Both the position numbers and the translations under genes were made by a program. Shown here in pieces: positions 34,263-46,765 of a DNA stretch of 64,000 bases (position 1 is its first letter; every line of letters begins with the position of its first letter). The notes under the pieces are model-generated. The model saw nothing but the letters and a program-made list of their open reading frames with translations, made no database searches and had not been told where the DNA came from. The stretch is from Liolophura sinensis (Eukaryota; Mollusca; Polyplacophora; Chitonida; Chitonidae), in NCBI RefSeq assembly GCF_032854445.1, contig NC_088296.1, positions 3,121,246-3,185,245 on the forward strand, written 5' to 3'.

Positions 34263-35040
34263 GGTGTGTGTGCTTAAATCTGACAAATTTCATAGGCTGA
34301 CTAAATAAAGGTGAGATCAACAAGTATGATACGTACACATTGTTGGGAAGACACAGGTGGGAATTAAGTCTTGTCTTATGAACTTTCTGGTTGTAATATT
34401 AAGATTTCTAAACCCAGAATGGCCGACATAAACCATCAACATCTGGCAAGTTACTAGCCAACTTTCAACAGTACGATGCACTCCGTATTGGTATAAGGCA
34501 AGTGACCTGTAACAAATGCTGGACTGTTCATAACGATGCCAAAATCCAAAAGATGCAAGTTACCCTAAAGCCTATAAACATTTAATTACATTTCTAGAGC
34601 TTTGAATCCTATCAGCAACTACAGAATAAACTATGCTCCTAGTGCATGCAAATTTCCCCCCAGGTTAACGAGGGGAAAAAAGGCTGTTGGATTACAGCAC
34701 CAAATCCTGTTTGTGTATTATATACACTGTCCCCGTCAAACACAGATAACAACACCGACACACGTCAGTAAGGCCTCACCACAAGCTGTACAGGTGACAC
34801 TACACTGAATACAGGTAGACATCATCTGATTACAGGTGATATGCTCTATTCAGGAAGTGTGTGGCTAGACACTGATGTAAGAAAGTGTAACTATGATAGC
34901 ATGTGCAGTGAGGCTTTGTGGGATCATCCGATTGTATCTACATGTATATGAGGAGTATGATCAAACTGGGGAACAAAGGTGGGGGGTGGGAAGGGGGTTG
35001 AGATACAGTACAAAGAGGTTTTTTATAATGAACAAAGAAT

Positions 35041-35071
35041 ATATACCGTGTATATATATATATACGGTATA
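35041..35071. repeat. Perfect-armed palindrome around an AT run
   Basis: ATATACCGT on the left and ACGGTATAT on the right flank (TA)n, forming a self-complementary 30-base cruciform candidate. Confidence 0.7.
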
Positions 35072-35303
35072 TACATATATGTAATTCCCAAAATCTACTG
35101 TACGTCTTAACCTGCTCTAACTATAACAATTCTGCATAGGCGAAACTGGTGATTCCTTAAGGAAAGCTAAATCAATATACATATATACATTTCCATAGTT
35201 TTGTACTTTGTTTCAGTACATCATTCAATTTCTTTTTAGCATTCATGGTTTAATGCAGCGATCAATTTCACTAACACATACATGTCAATGTCCCTACAGC
35301 GGT

Positions 35304-35936
35304 AATGGCATGTATACATTACACATTGCAAACACTGCACATCTGTATAAAGCCAGTTTCCGTGAACATCACGTAAATAAAAATGGTATGTATACATTAT
35401 ACATTACAAACACTGCACATCTGTATAAAGCCAGTTTCCGTGAACACCACGTACATGTAAGTAAAAATGGTATGTATACATTACACATCACAAACACTGC
35501 ACATCTGTATAAAGCCAGTTTCCGTGAACACCACGTAAATAAAAATGGTATGCATACATTACACATTACAAATACTGCACATCTGTATAAAGCCAGTTTC
35601 CGTGATCACCACGTAAGTAAAAATGGTATGTATACATTACACATTACAAACACTGCACATCTGTATAAAGCCAGTTTCCGTGAACACCACGTAAATAAAA
35701 ATGGTATGCATACATTACACATTACAAACACTGCACATCTGTATAAAGCCAGTTTCCGTGAACACCACGTAAGTAAAAATGGTATGTATACATTACACAT
35801 CACAAACACTGCACATCTGTATAAAGCCAGTTTCCGTGAACACCACGTAAGTAAAAATGGTATGTATACATTACACATCACAAACACTGCACATCTGTAT
35901 AAAGCCAGTTTCCGTGAACACCATGTAAATAAAGAT
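35304..35936. repeat. Minisatellite, 78-bp unit, eight copies, open on both strands
   Basis: The unit begins AATGGTATGTATACATTACA; copies start at 35304, 35382, 35466, 35544, 35622, 35700, 35778 and 35856. One unit has a 6-base insertion (ACATGT), so the frame is kept. The plus strand is open for 306 codons over 35208-36128 (26-residue repeat NGMYTLHITNTAHLYKASFR and six more) and the minus strand for 155 codons. No start context, splice or codon-bias evidence supports a gene; see findings. Confidence 0.92.
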
Positions 35937-36194
35937 GTAACTCTGCGCCCAGTAAATTCATGTTCAACTAACAGCGTGACTGACCGGTCATACCTATGCT
36001 CAAAGCGTGAGATTCCTGAGACGCTGTACATGTCAATAAGGTACAGCATGATGTTTGAAACATACATGTACATGCATTCTGCTCAAAATCCCTGTTTTAG
36101 TCTCCTTCTAGTCCTAACCATTATGTAAAATACACAGTAATTTAGACAGGATGCTTAAATTCTTAAATAGGAACTCAAAATTTGCATCATTCAC

Positions 36195-37073
36195 ATACAT
36201 GTACAACAAACGCTCAGGTAGGCACACATTTATATGTACAACAAACATTCAGTTAGGCCCACATTTACATATACAACAAACATTCAGGTAGGCACACATT
36301 TACATGTACATGTACAACAAATATTCAGGTAGGCACACATTTATATGTACAACAAACATTCAGTTAGGCCCACATTTACATGTACAACAAACATTCAGGT
36401 AGGCACACATTTACATGTACAACAAACGCTCAGGTAGGCACACATTTACATGTACAACAAACGCTCAGGTAGGCATATATTTACAAAAGTTCAGGTAGGC
36501 ACACATTTACATGTACAACAAACATTCAGGTAGGCCCACATTTACATGTACAACAAACATTCAGGTAGGCACACATTTATACGAACAACAAACACTCAGT
36601 TAGGCACACATTTACATGTACAACAAACATTCAGGTAGGCACACATTTATATGTACAACAAACACCCAGTTAGGCCCACATTTACATGTACAACAAACAT
36701 TCAAGTAGGCACACATTTATATGTACAACAAACACTCAGTTAGGCACACATTTACATGTACAACAAACATTCAGGTAGGCACACATTTACATGTACAACA
36801 AACACTCAGTTAGGCCCACATTTACATGTACAACAAACACTCAGGTAGGCACACATTTACATGTACAACAAACATTCAGGTAGGCACACATTTACATGTA
36901 CAACAAACATTCAGGTAGGCACACATTTATACGTACAACAAACATCCAGGTAGGCACACATTTACATGTACAACAAACATTCAGGTAGGCACACATTTAT
37001 ATGTACAACAAACACTCAGTTAGGCCCACATTTACATGTACAACAAACATTCAGGTAGGCACACATTTACATG
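36195..37073. repeat. Minisatellite, 35-bp unit, about 25 copies
   Basis: The unit is CAGGTAGGCACACATTTACA followed by TGTACAACAAACATT, alternating with CAGTTAGGCCCACATTT and TATATG variants in a loose higher-order pattern. Many units carry TACATGTA. Confidence 0.92.
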
Positions 37074-37230
37074 TGCTGAACTTTCTTAACTTCTCTTCAC
37101 TTAAATCAATCATCGAATAAAATTTAATCTCAAGATGCATTTTGTCTGTACCATACATACATTTAGCATTTGTCTGCGAGTAAGTACACATGTGCAACAG
37201 CCTGTACATGTAGGTACCATGCACAAGTGA

Positions 37231-37325
37231 GAAGCAGCATACATGTACAGGTAAGCAAAAGCATGTGCAGGTAGACTGCATGTACAGGTAAGCAAAAGCA
37301 TGTGCAGGTAGACTGCATGTACAGT
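37231..37325. repeat. Short tandem repeat, 39-bp unit, about 2.4 copies
   Basis: ACATGTACAGGTAAGCAAAA followed by GCATGTGCAGGTAGACTGC is repeated. Confidence 0.8.
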
Positions 37326-37879
37326 ACACACATGCACATGTATAGTACTCTCCTTTCTTGTGAAACTTACCTGCACAAATGAACTAAAAGTGCCTCTTTT
37401 GCACAGGTACTGTATAAACAAACACCACACATGTACATGTGTACAGGTGAAAATGCACTGATAAGTAAAGTTATCCAGCAGTACAGTGAAATCTCAGCCT
37501 ATTCTACATTTACATAGTCCCAACCTGGCAATCTCTCTCTATAGTACAAGCTATCAAATTATACTATCTCTTTGCCCAGGCAGGATCAGGGGAGGGGAGG
37601 GGGGAGGGGGGTAAAGCTACTGGTTGTAATTATCTACTACAGGCACACAACCACCTCCCACTCCCACCCATGTTTTCAGGGGCCATCTCCATGAAGTCAC
37701 CCCTGCCCCTGAGGCTTTCACAACAACAATACAACCTGGCTACTCAGTTTAACCTCTGAATGCACGGCTTTACCTGGAGCCTATATTGTAGGTGTAAGAT
37801 TGTGTCGTGAACCGTGACATTCCGTAGTTACATGTACTACATGGTCACGCATGGTCACAACCTAGGCTCACTCCCTCAC

Positions 37880-38040
37880 GTGACCCGGTGGATGGCACGC
37901 TAGCACAGCGCAATGACCCTGAAGCCTCTAACCAATGCACCAATGGACTCTGCCCGGTTTCCTCACCCCATAATGCTGGCCACCACCTTATCAGTGAAAT
38001 ATTCTTGAGTACAGCGTAAAACACCAATCAAATAAAATAA
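37880..38040 (+). mobile_element. tRNA-derived SINE with internal deletion
   Basis: Head-like ATGGCACGCTAGCACAGCGC, then CCTCTAACCAATGCACCAAT joined directly to GCCCGGTTTCCTCACCCCAT and the tail TGAGTACAGCGTAAAACACC. The conserved middle of about 90 bases is missing. Confidence 0.75.
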
Positions 38041-38044
38041 TATT

Positions 38045-39275
38045 AACAAATCACTACTCTCTCACATGTAACTAGGGGAGTATATACAACTACATGGAAG
38101 TTAGTACCGATGCCAACAAGAAAGCAGATTAATCAAGTCGGTGTCTTTAAGAAGTAGTACATGTACACACACCTAAAAATCTAAAGTTTACACACTGAAC
38201 GTACACCTGAGTATTGCTGCCAAAAGTATATTCTACTCTGAAAAACTCATGGGGAGGACAATATACAGAGCCATTTTAGTTATTAAAACATTTGGGCTCC
38301 CAAACTGTTGGACACCCAAAGCTACCATGAATAAAAAATGACCTTTTACCAATGAAAATTTAAATTTTCATACAAATATCTTTCATTCAGACTTAAAGCA
38401 CAGCAACAATGAAAAAAAATGACGATTTACTAATAAAAATTTAAATTTTCATACAAATTTCTTTCCTTCAGACATATAAGCTCGCAGAAAGCATCATTTT
38501 AATTTGAATTGTGTAACTAATAAAATGACTTTTAAGTCTGGAATGAGAATCTACTCAACCTAATTTACTCAATACTTTAACTCCTTGAATCTAAACAACA
38601 ACTTTCAATGTATGGAACTTTAATTTTATAAATTTAATTATGGAAAATCAAGACAAAGTCGCACTGATGCAACAGTTAACAACGAGGCGTTATAAAAATA
38701 CATATTTTCAAATTTATAATGAAAACATGTATCCTTGAATGTACTGTAGATAAAGAAATTTTCAACCCTTGGTAAATTCTTTCAAATGTCCATTTCTCTA
38801 AATTTAACATCATCTACATGTAACTCTTTCTTTTCACACATATAATCCAGAAATCAAACTGTGTAGTCAAACCCGCGGGATGGTCCACTTTACTTCGTAG
38901 GTAAAACAGACAGTGACCAGGCAAATGCTGATAATCATCTCCTCTGTCATGGGATATTCCATTGTCATTGACAACAATCTAGTCCAGCACAAAATTTACC
39001 TATCAGGTACATGTATCTGTCACAGGTCAAAGGCTAAAATTTTCATGAATCAGACAGAGCACATTCTGATGGTCTGTTCGATTACACATACAGATACAAC
39101 AAGAGGTCAGAGGGAGAGGTCAGAGGTTAACAGCTCTCTCACCCAGATTAATTGGCTGGACAAGACCACCTACCTTCTTATACAGGGGTGAAAGGTTAAA
39201 CAGCTCTAGCACAGGGAAGAGTATGGAATCTACCAGCGTGGAATTCAACCCTCATAAAATGCTTTCTCATGTTTA
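38045..39275. other. Intronic stretch, weak internal duplication only
   Basis: TAAAAATTTAAATTTTCATA and GAAAATTTAAATTTTCATAC occur about 85 bases apart (38345-38460), suggesting a degraded direct repeat. Nothing else was recognised. Confidence 0.45.
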
Positions 39276-39278
39276 CTC

Positions 39279-39465
39279 TAATTCCTCAACCTTTTTCAGT
39301 GAAATTTATGCACTCTTGTAATTTTATTTTGGAAAGAAAACAACATTGGTTGGGTTGAACAGGTTTTCACAAACACTATGATTTTACCAGTCTGCACAGG
39401 ATACTGCTTTCAAAATATGTTTGAATAAATATGTTGCAAACATGCAAAAAGGTTGAAGAATTATA
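39279..39465 (+). repeat. MITE-like family B copy with inverted ends
   Basis: The left end TAATTCCTCAACCTTTTTCA and the right end AAAAAGGTTGAAGAATTATA are inverted repeats of about 20 bases. The body has TTGGTTGGGTTGAACAGG and TTGAATAAATATGTTGCAAA. Confidence 0.68.
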
Positions 39466-39579
39466 CCATACGCACACAGGTCAAGGTTCGGAGGTCACTG
39501 TATTTACAGAGGGCACAAAACTATACCAGCAGCACATACAAAAGTGATCCACTTAAGATAAGAACTGTTAGCTTAAATA

Positions 39580-39726
39580 ACCTAAAACTTCATCCACAAC
39601 CAGAAAGTTGCACATTTTGCCCAATTTGACAGTTCCATTTTCTCTTTACAGAAAAGTCAAAACGGCACCAAAGGCAATATTTTATGAAAATTTGCTTCTT
39701 TTTGGGCAAAACTTTAGGTACATGTA
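39580..39726. repeat. MITE-like family C fragment
   Basis: AACCTAAAACTTCATCCACA, GCACATTTTGCCCAATTTGA and AAACTTTAGGTACATG match ends and parts of family C. Weak. Confidence 0.35.
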
Positions 39727-41814
39727 ATTCACCACATCACACAATTCCAGTCCAAAACTTAAATCTTTTTTTGTATTTTTTATACATATATACATATATA
39801 TATATATATATTTTATAATAAATTGTCAACTTTTAACATACATGTAGGAGCGTAAACCTACCGTACATCTAATCAGTGCACTACGCTTAAAACACATGTA
39901 CATGTAGGTGAAATGTGTCCATTTGTCTTGTTCTTTTTTTTTAACAGTGTACCATTGATAGTTTTTTGAGTGTACATGTACACATGCAGCTGACTTTTCA
40001 TTCAGAGGGAAGCGGATGGTTCCACACCTGGGAGGCCAGCTTTGTTTTGTGTCTTCACAGAGCTACACCAAAATCAATAACCAATGAAAACGCAGCTGAC
40101 TCGCTCTTCACACGATCAATCTACCAATTAGCACCGTGTTTACAAAAGCTGTCAAGCGAGTCATCATGTGGGTCTGTACTAGATCAAAGTGGACATTCTC
40201 TCTAAGCGCCCCTCTCACCTGAATGTCAGGTGTGGTTCATAAAGCAGGTATAAAGCCTTTTGATCACAAAGAAGCAAGTGACTGGTATAAAGCTCCACTT
40301 ACAACTGACATTTAGAAATCGGACGTCCTTCATACAGATATTTATGAGCGTAATAAAGCCACTTGCATATTAAAAAGTTACTTCAATAAAGAAGCTACTT
40401 GTTTCATAGCTCTAGGTTTATAGTAGCAGCCTTTATAGAAAGATTTCAGCAATTCAAAATAGCCTGCAAGTCAATTTTACAATATTTTTTTTTTCCACAT
40501 ACAGTTGTTTGACAATCAAGCATTTTTGAACGATCTAAATTTGAGCCTCCATTTTGAAAGGTCATGTAACCAAACAGATAATAACACTGTCTAATCAGAA
40601 TATCAGAAAGTGCTATGCCCTTATTCCGATGTGACATGAAACTGCCCGAGCGTACCAGAATACCAAGGGTCATAGATGTAATTATCTCGTTATACCCCAA
40701 CAATACTGTACATGTTCAGGTGCTGTAATACATGTTCAGGTGCCGTAATTTCCTTAACCTTTGAGAAAAGGTTTACATATAAGAGAGGGAGACAACTCCA
40801 AACCAGCAAAGGACACTCTCATTCAAGTGACACAGATTTCCCAGACTCTCTGTGTTGCATGTATAGTCAAATAACTTTTAAACAACCTTCTGCTTACGCA
40901 TATTTACTCGTCTGCAAAATGATAGTACAATTCAGGTATGTACGTTGTACACGTATCAGATTGTTTGTTGGCTGCATGGGGGGAGGGGTTAATATGGCTT
41001 TCAGCAATCATTTTGCCACTTCACATCACGACTACACCAGTGCTCTCTGCAGCAGACATGGATAGTATGATTTTTCTTAGCTCAGCATTACAATATATAC
41101 GCGAGACTGGCTTTCTATTTGATAAATATTTTAGGGACAAAATCGTTGAGAAGGGCAGCTCAGGGTTAAAATTTCACACCCAGGGTTTAAATCCGCACAT
41201 CTCTTGCTCGTCATGTGGATAACTTACATGTATAAGGCCTGAGTAGACTCAGGGTTTAAACCCTTGATTAACAATTTGTGAAGCAGACCATGTACTGTGT
41301 CTGAAACTAAGCTGGATCAAAACAAGAGTAACATTTTCATGTACACGTAGAACCCAAACTGATGCAATTCTCTCACCTCTTATTACCTGACACGCAGAGT
41401 TACCTGAGCACGTACCTGTAATCAATGCAGCTAACACCAGAAATACCTGTACACACACCTGAATAACGTCAATGCACGCCTGAGAATGGATGAACGCCAG
41501 GACGGCCAACACAGAGCCAATTTAACAGAATTCAATCCAGGTAGCTTTACACAAAATTTTGACTTTATGCAGAGCCCGGCAAAATTCAAAGAAAAATTGA
41601 CCTAGATTTCAGCTGTTGGCAGAGCTACATGTATTAAACAAGGGTACAAAGTGGGTCAGTCATCCCGGGTAAGCCAGCTGAGAGTTTTACTACAGAGTAA
41701 ACAGTGATATACCTGATACTGACAAAGGTGTGCAGACAGGTAGAGAGACTGGATCACCATAGCATGTTAGTGACAGTCAACACACACCTTACTCTTTGTT
41801 AGCCATCCGTCTCC
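39727..41814. other. Intronic stretch, AT run only
   Basis: Includes an (AT)n/ACAT run at about 39780-39818. Open stretches here show no protein-like features. Confidence 0.45.
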
Positions 41815-42178
41815 ACGTACCTGTCCTAATAGACGGCCGGCCGTGCCTGTCCTAGTGGACGGCCGGCCGTGCCTGTCCTTGTGGACGGCCGGCCGTGCCT
41901 GTCCTAGTGGACGGTCGTGCCTGTCCTAGTGGACGGCCGGCTGTGCCTGTCCTAGTGGACAGCCGTTCCTGTCTTAGTGCACGGCCATGCCTGTCCTAGT
42001 GGACGGCCGGCCGTGCTTGTCCTGGTGGACGGCCGGCTGTGCCTGTCCTAGTGGACGGTCGTGCCTGTCCTAGTGGACGGCCGGCCGTGCCTGTCCTAGT
42101 GGGACGGCCGGCTGTGCCTGTCCTAGTGGCCAGCCCTTCCTGTCTTAGTGCACGGCCATGCCTGTCCTAGTGAACGGC
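41815..42178. repeat. GC-rich minisatellite, 26-bp unit with GGCCGGCC palindrome
   Basis: The unit is CCTGTCCTAGTGGACGGCCG then GCCGTG; some copies lack GGCCG. About 14 copies. It is far more GC-rich than its surroundings, and each full unit holds the palindrome ACGGCCGGCCGT. Confidence 0.92.
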
Positions 42179-42377
42179 TGATATAGACAATTAATGCTAT
42201 TTCAGCTTCCTGTTTTTAATACTAGCTTTTAGGATGAGAGAAAAACACGCTTGACCAAAATGGTCTCAACAAGGACTGTTAGCACAAACTCAAGAGAAGC
42301 CGCCAAGAGTTTTCACCGATGATGGAAAGACGCAAGGAATTTGATTCAAAATATTTACCATATCTCAAATTTCTGCA

Positions 42378-43138
42378 AAAAAAAAACATCCAGAAACACA
42401 GGAATCGTAAGCCACATCAAATGTTCAATCAACAAAAAAACATCCAGAAACACAGGAATCGTAAGCCACATCAAATGTTCAATCAACAAAAAACATCCAG
42501 AAACACAGGAATCGTAAGCCACATCAAATGTTCAATCAACAAAAAAACATCCAGAAACACAGGAATCGTAAGCCACATCAAATGTTCAATCAACAAAAAA
42601 ACATCCAGAAACACAGGAATCATAAGCCACATCAAATGTTCAATCAACAAAAAAAACATCCAGAAACACAGGAATCGTAAGCCACATCAAATGTTCAATC
42701 AACAAAAAAACATCCAGAAACACAGGAATCATAAGCCACATCAAATGTTCAATCAACAAAAAACATCCAGAAACACAGGAATCGTAAGCCACATCAAATG
42801 TTCAATCAACAAAAAACATCCAGAAACACAGGAATCATAAGCCACATCAAATGTTCAATCAACAAAAAAACATCCAGAAACACAGGAATCATAAGCCACA
42901 TCAAATGTTCAATCAACAAAAAAACATCCAGAAACACAGGAATCATAAGCCACATCAAATGTTCAATCAACAAAAAAACATCCAGAAACACAGGAATCAT
43001 AAGCCACATCAAATGGTTCAATCACAAAAAAACATCCAGAAACACAGGAACATAAGCCACATCAAATGTTCAATCAACAAAAAAAACATCCAGAAACACA
43101 GAATCATAAGCCACATCAAATGTTCAATCAACAAAAAT
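42378..43138. repeat. Minisatellite, 52-55-bp unit, about 14 copies with variable A-run
   Basis: The unit is ACATCCAGAAACACAGGAAT, CGTAAGCCACATCAAATGTT, CAATCA followed by an A-run whose length sets the unit length. Changes in the A-run shift the frame between copies, giving several overlapping spurious open frames (up to 173 codons). Confidence 0.92.
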
Positions 43139-44630
43139 GCTTTGCTCACACTATACCATTCCTTGATTAACACTTCTTTAACACATGCAAATTCTTCATG
43201 GGAAATACCTATCCGAGTCATCTCAAGCCGCTAGAAATTCTACAGAATCGATCGATTTGCATCATCACCTTCTCACGTAAGACAGAACATACAGCATCAC
43301 CCTTCAAATCATAAAGGATTCTGCCTCTGTCCTTTAATTATTCAACACTCTTGTCTTCTAATAACACACAAATTTATGTTTCACCCCTATCGACTACACA
43401 CGTTAAACCCCAAGCACTCACTCACCTATCGACTACCATACTCTATCCGACTGTTCTTTCTAAAGCAATCACATATCAATGCCCACCCCACCATGACCCA
43501 GACATCCAATCGACATAAACCATTTTGAAAGAGGGATTTTTCCTACCACACATTCAGGGTAGCCAGCTCTTCTGAGTGGAACAAACTGCCAATCAACTTA
43601 AGAAAAACATTCTATTTAACTTTTTAAATCCAGACTCAAAAGACTTTTTAACCGACAGAATATAAGCCTCCTGAGAACACCTATATATAACACCTGAAAC
43701 CTATCATAATTCACAAAGATCATAAATGTATTTATTTACGTGTTTTGTGGTTTTGCTAATTTGCGGTTTCTTGTGGAGCTGTTTTCTTTCTACCTTTTAT
43801 TTGTTCTATTGTCGTTTTCAAATCTCTTATGGTACATGTATGACTATATACCTCCGCGGAACAATTTTGTACACCTATTGGGACAGAACAAATCCCCACG
43901 ACTTCGAAAGGTATTTGCCTCCTCATGTACTGAACCATACAGAGAATATTACATATATAAATAAAAACAGAAGAAAAGATATGAGCTTTGTTTACAACTG
44001 TTCATAAATCCAGTAATATGGCAATCTCCTTTATTATGAACAAGAATATGCTGCCCCTCGGTCCCTAGGTTAGGCAGAAGACCAATGCCTGATACAACAG
44101 TACTGTATACAATTAAAATGTACACATTTCCTCACAATAAAATTATAAACTTTCACAAAAAGTATTTGAAAAATCGACAACAAGTAAGACTTGCAGTGAC
44201 AAAGATTCATTTCCTTCAGAACCTACATTCAAGCTGAACAGTTATTAATAAACTGTGTAGGCTACTTGTACATTTATGTGCTGGCCTCTTTACTACTGCT
44301 GTAAATTAGCCTAAGAGCTGAGTCTTATAAATGCAAAAGTGGAATGGCCCCCTGACACAGGTCAATGTCAAGAGGTCATTCTCAGCACATTTGAAGGGCT
44401 AATTCATTTCAATGTTGACAGGTGATAGAAACTATAGTACTCATGCCCCCTCAGTCTATCTTAAATTCACCAGCTTTTTCAAACAGAAAACTATCAATGG
44501 CCTTTAACAGATCAAAAAGAAAAGCACACAAAGATGCAACAAGAGTTAAATGTGAACACAAGTTAACATACACCTCAACAAATGCATTTGTTTGAAATGT
44601 AAAAAAAACCATCAGCAGCATTGTGTGGAT
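43139..44630. other. Intronic stretch with an inverted GAGTGAGTG-element fragment
   Basis: CGTTAAACCCCAAGCACTCA at 43403-43422 is the inverted start of the element at 1293. Otherwise nothing was recognised. Confidence 0.45.
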
Positions 44631-44635
44631 GACAC

Positions 44636-44990
44636 GTATGTGGTTACCATGACAGCTGCACATGTGGCCAAATCTGTCCACCACAAATCAAAACTTTACG
44701 TGGAATAAAGTTGGAGTTGTAGCCCAGACACGAAATGATATCTATTTATATAGAATATATATGGAAAATGGTAGAAAATATGGTTACCATGACAACAGCG
44801 AAACTGTACAAATGTGACACATCGTCACCTGTGTATCTACATGTATGTATCCACCAAAAATTGAAGCTCTATGTGGAAAACTGTTGGAGTCATAGCCCGG
44901 ACATGAATGTAGACGGACAGACAGACAAAATCCCTATAACATAATACGCTTCGCCTAGTGCCGGGGGCGTTTAAAAATAGCTTGAAAAAA
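44636..44990. repeat. Dispersed repeat with two related halves ending in a GACGGACAGACAGAC run
   Basis: TTACCATGACAGCTGCACAT with TTGGAGTTGTAGCCCAGACA is matched by TTACCATGACAACAGCGAAA with TTGGAGTCATAGCCCGGACA about 135-190 bases on. It ends GACGGACAGACAGACAAAAT, then GCTTCGCCTAGTGCCGGGGG. I have the impression of a common molluscan interspersed repeat; class uncertain. Confidence 0.5.
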
Positions 44991-45665
44991 TCATCTTTAT
45001 ACAATATACCCATTCTCTTGTAGTCTTTCTTATAAAAATACAAGAAAAAAAAGAGAGTAAGAAGTTAATTAGAATCTCCGAGACTATGTACGGTTGTATC
45101 TGTGGGGACGTAAGATGTCTACCAAAGAGAAAATTAAAAGTCTACCACTATTTAGCCTTGGAATGTTTTTTTTTTTTCTTCTTCTTCTTCTTTCTCCTTT
45201 CATTTTTTCTTGACATTCCCAATTTTTCCAACCAAAATGCAAAATGTAATCATGTTTACAAAGAAATAATCGGAAAAAGGGTGAGATTGAGACGAAGACT
45301 GCTTCACTGACACTGAATATTACAACAGTAAACTTCATGGCACAAGACGCCAAATGCACATGTATGTATTCAGTCAATAAACCTGAAAAGTACCAAGCAA
45401 GTGATCAATAAAATTAAATTAATCCCTGTCAAAGAAAATAAATCTTTGTCAAAGAAAATTAATCCTTGTCAAACAGCAAGAAGATCAAAATGATTCCAGA
45501 TAGGAAAATGTGTGCTAGAGCCTCTTAATATAGTATCCTTTTTTTTGCAACAAAAACCTGTTACGTTTCAGGCTGGTGTGTCTGTTACGATTTTCTGCAG
45601 GTGATCAGCCCAGAAGATAAGTACATACCTATGTGTGAGACAGAGGCATGTACATCAAACTGTAT
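44991..45665. other. Intronic stretch with poly-T/CTT run
   Basis: A T-run and CTTCTTCTT lie at about 45166-45195. A small AATCCTTGTCAAAGAAAAT duplication lies near 45420-45475. Nothing else was seen. Confidence 0.5.
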
Positions 45666-45667
45666 CT

Positions 45668-45726
45668 ATTTATTTCCCCGGGAAACACACAACAATCCGC
45701 AGGTTGCTGAGGACATTCCCACATAC
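45668..45726 (-). mobile_element. SINE middle fragment
   Basis: CGGGAAACACACAACAATCC then GCAGGTTGCTGAGGACATTC matches the SINE middle only. Confidence 0.45.
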
Positions 45727-46119
45727 CAAAATGTATCTAAGCAGGCTACCTGGATGTCCGCTGTAGGTATACATTTTTCATGTACATACAGTAACATACA
45801 TACATTACACAAATATGTTTCTCTCCTGAACAGAAAAATGCTATAACAAACACATCACTACATAAACAAGGGTACGCAGGGCATATAGGCCAGCTTGTGT
45901 TTGCACAGTACACATGCTGTAGTAAAAGGGCCAAACATTTAATGTGGGTTGTTGTCAGAGGTGGCGCCCTAAAGCCAGGTCAAAATCAACCCAAAACCTG
46001 CTGCCACACACTACACTGGACATACAGCTTAGGTGTGCACAGGACAAAGTACACCAGTCAAGTGTTTAATAGCAATATTGCTTAAATTCTAATGATAGCT
46101 TCCTTGTACTTATTTACAT

Positions 46120-46265
46120 GTATTTGTTTATTTGATTGGTGTTTTACGCCATACTCAAGAATATTTCACTTATACGATGGTGGCCAGCATCATGGTGGGA
46201 GGAAACCGGGCAGAGCCCGAGGGGAAACCCGTGACCATCTGCAAGTTGCTGCTAGACCTTCCCAT
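46120..46265 (-). mobile_element. tRNA-derived SINE, head-truncated, well conserved
   Basis: GTTTATTTGATTGGTGTTTT, ACTCAAGAATATTTCACTTA, TGGTGGGAGGAAACCGGGCA and GAGGGGAAACCCGTGACCAT are present; it ends at GACCTTCCC. Confidence 0.8.
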
Positions 46266-46506
46266 GTACAGGTATTTAGGTTTCATTGATACTGTCTATT
46301 CTATAGTCTCTATATATATGAGAACTTGTATATAGAACACTGCACGTAATGAGATCAATTCTTACATTCAGTGAACATTTATACAAATCCTGCATGAGAA
46401 ACCTGATGAATTTTCTTGACAAAATGAATTTTTCACATCTATTCAATGTACCTAAGTATCCTGACTGTTAGCAGAGCTCTGTAACTACAACATTACATAT
46501 GATTAA

Positions 46507-46765
46507 AGTGCATGGACACATGAACATGTAGCACTCCAACTGATCATGAAGCTCATGGACACATGAACATGTAGCACTCCAACTGATCACAAAGGCATGG
46601 ACACATGAGCATGTAGCACTCCAACTGATCATGAAGCGCATGGACACATGAACATGTAGCACTCCAACTGATCGTGAAGGCATGGACACATGAGCATGTA
46701 GCACTCCAACTGATCATGAAGCGCATGGACACATGAACATGTAGCACTCCAACTGATCATGAAGT
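46507..46765. repeat. Minisatellite, 42/43-bp unit, six copies
   Basis: CATGGACACATGAACATGTA and GCACTCCAACTGATCA recur at 46511, 46553, 46595, 46638, 46681 and 46723. Confidence 0.9.

Noticed and set aside
35208-36128. 306-codon open frame as a secreted or repeat protein
   Set aside because: It is almost entirely the 78-bp array, equally open on the opposite strand, with no splice or initiation context; the repeat explains it.
41249-41512. Open frame with a signal-peptide-like hydrophobic start
   Set aside because: 87 codons with no recognisable domain or splice signals; hydrophobic codons are common by chance in AT-rich antisense sequence.
42319-43234. Basic repeat proteins (NIQKHRNRKPHQMFNQQ type)
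   Set aside because: They are frames of the 52-55-bp array and switch frame where the A-run length changes.
45166-45195. T/CTT run as a possible polypyrimidine tract of an exon
   Set aside because: No open, protein-like sequence follows a usable AG.
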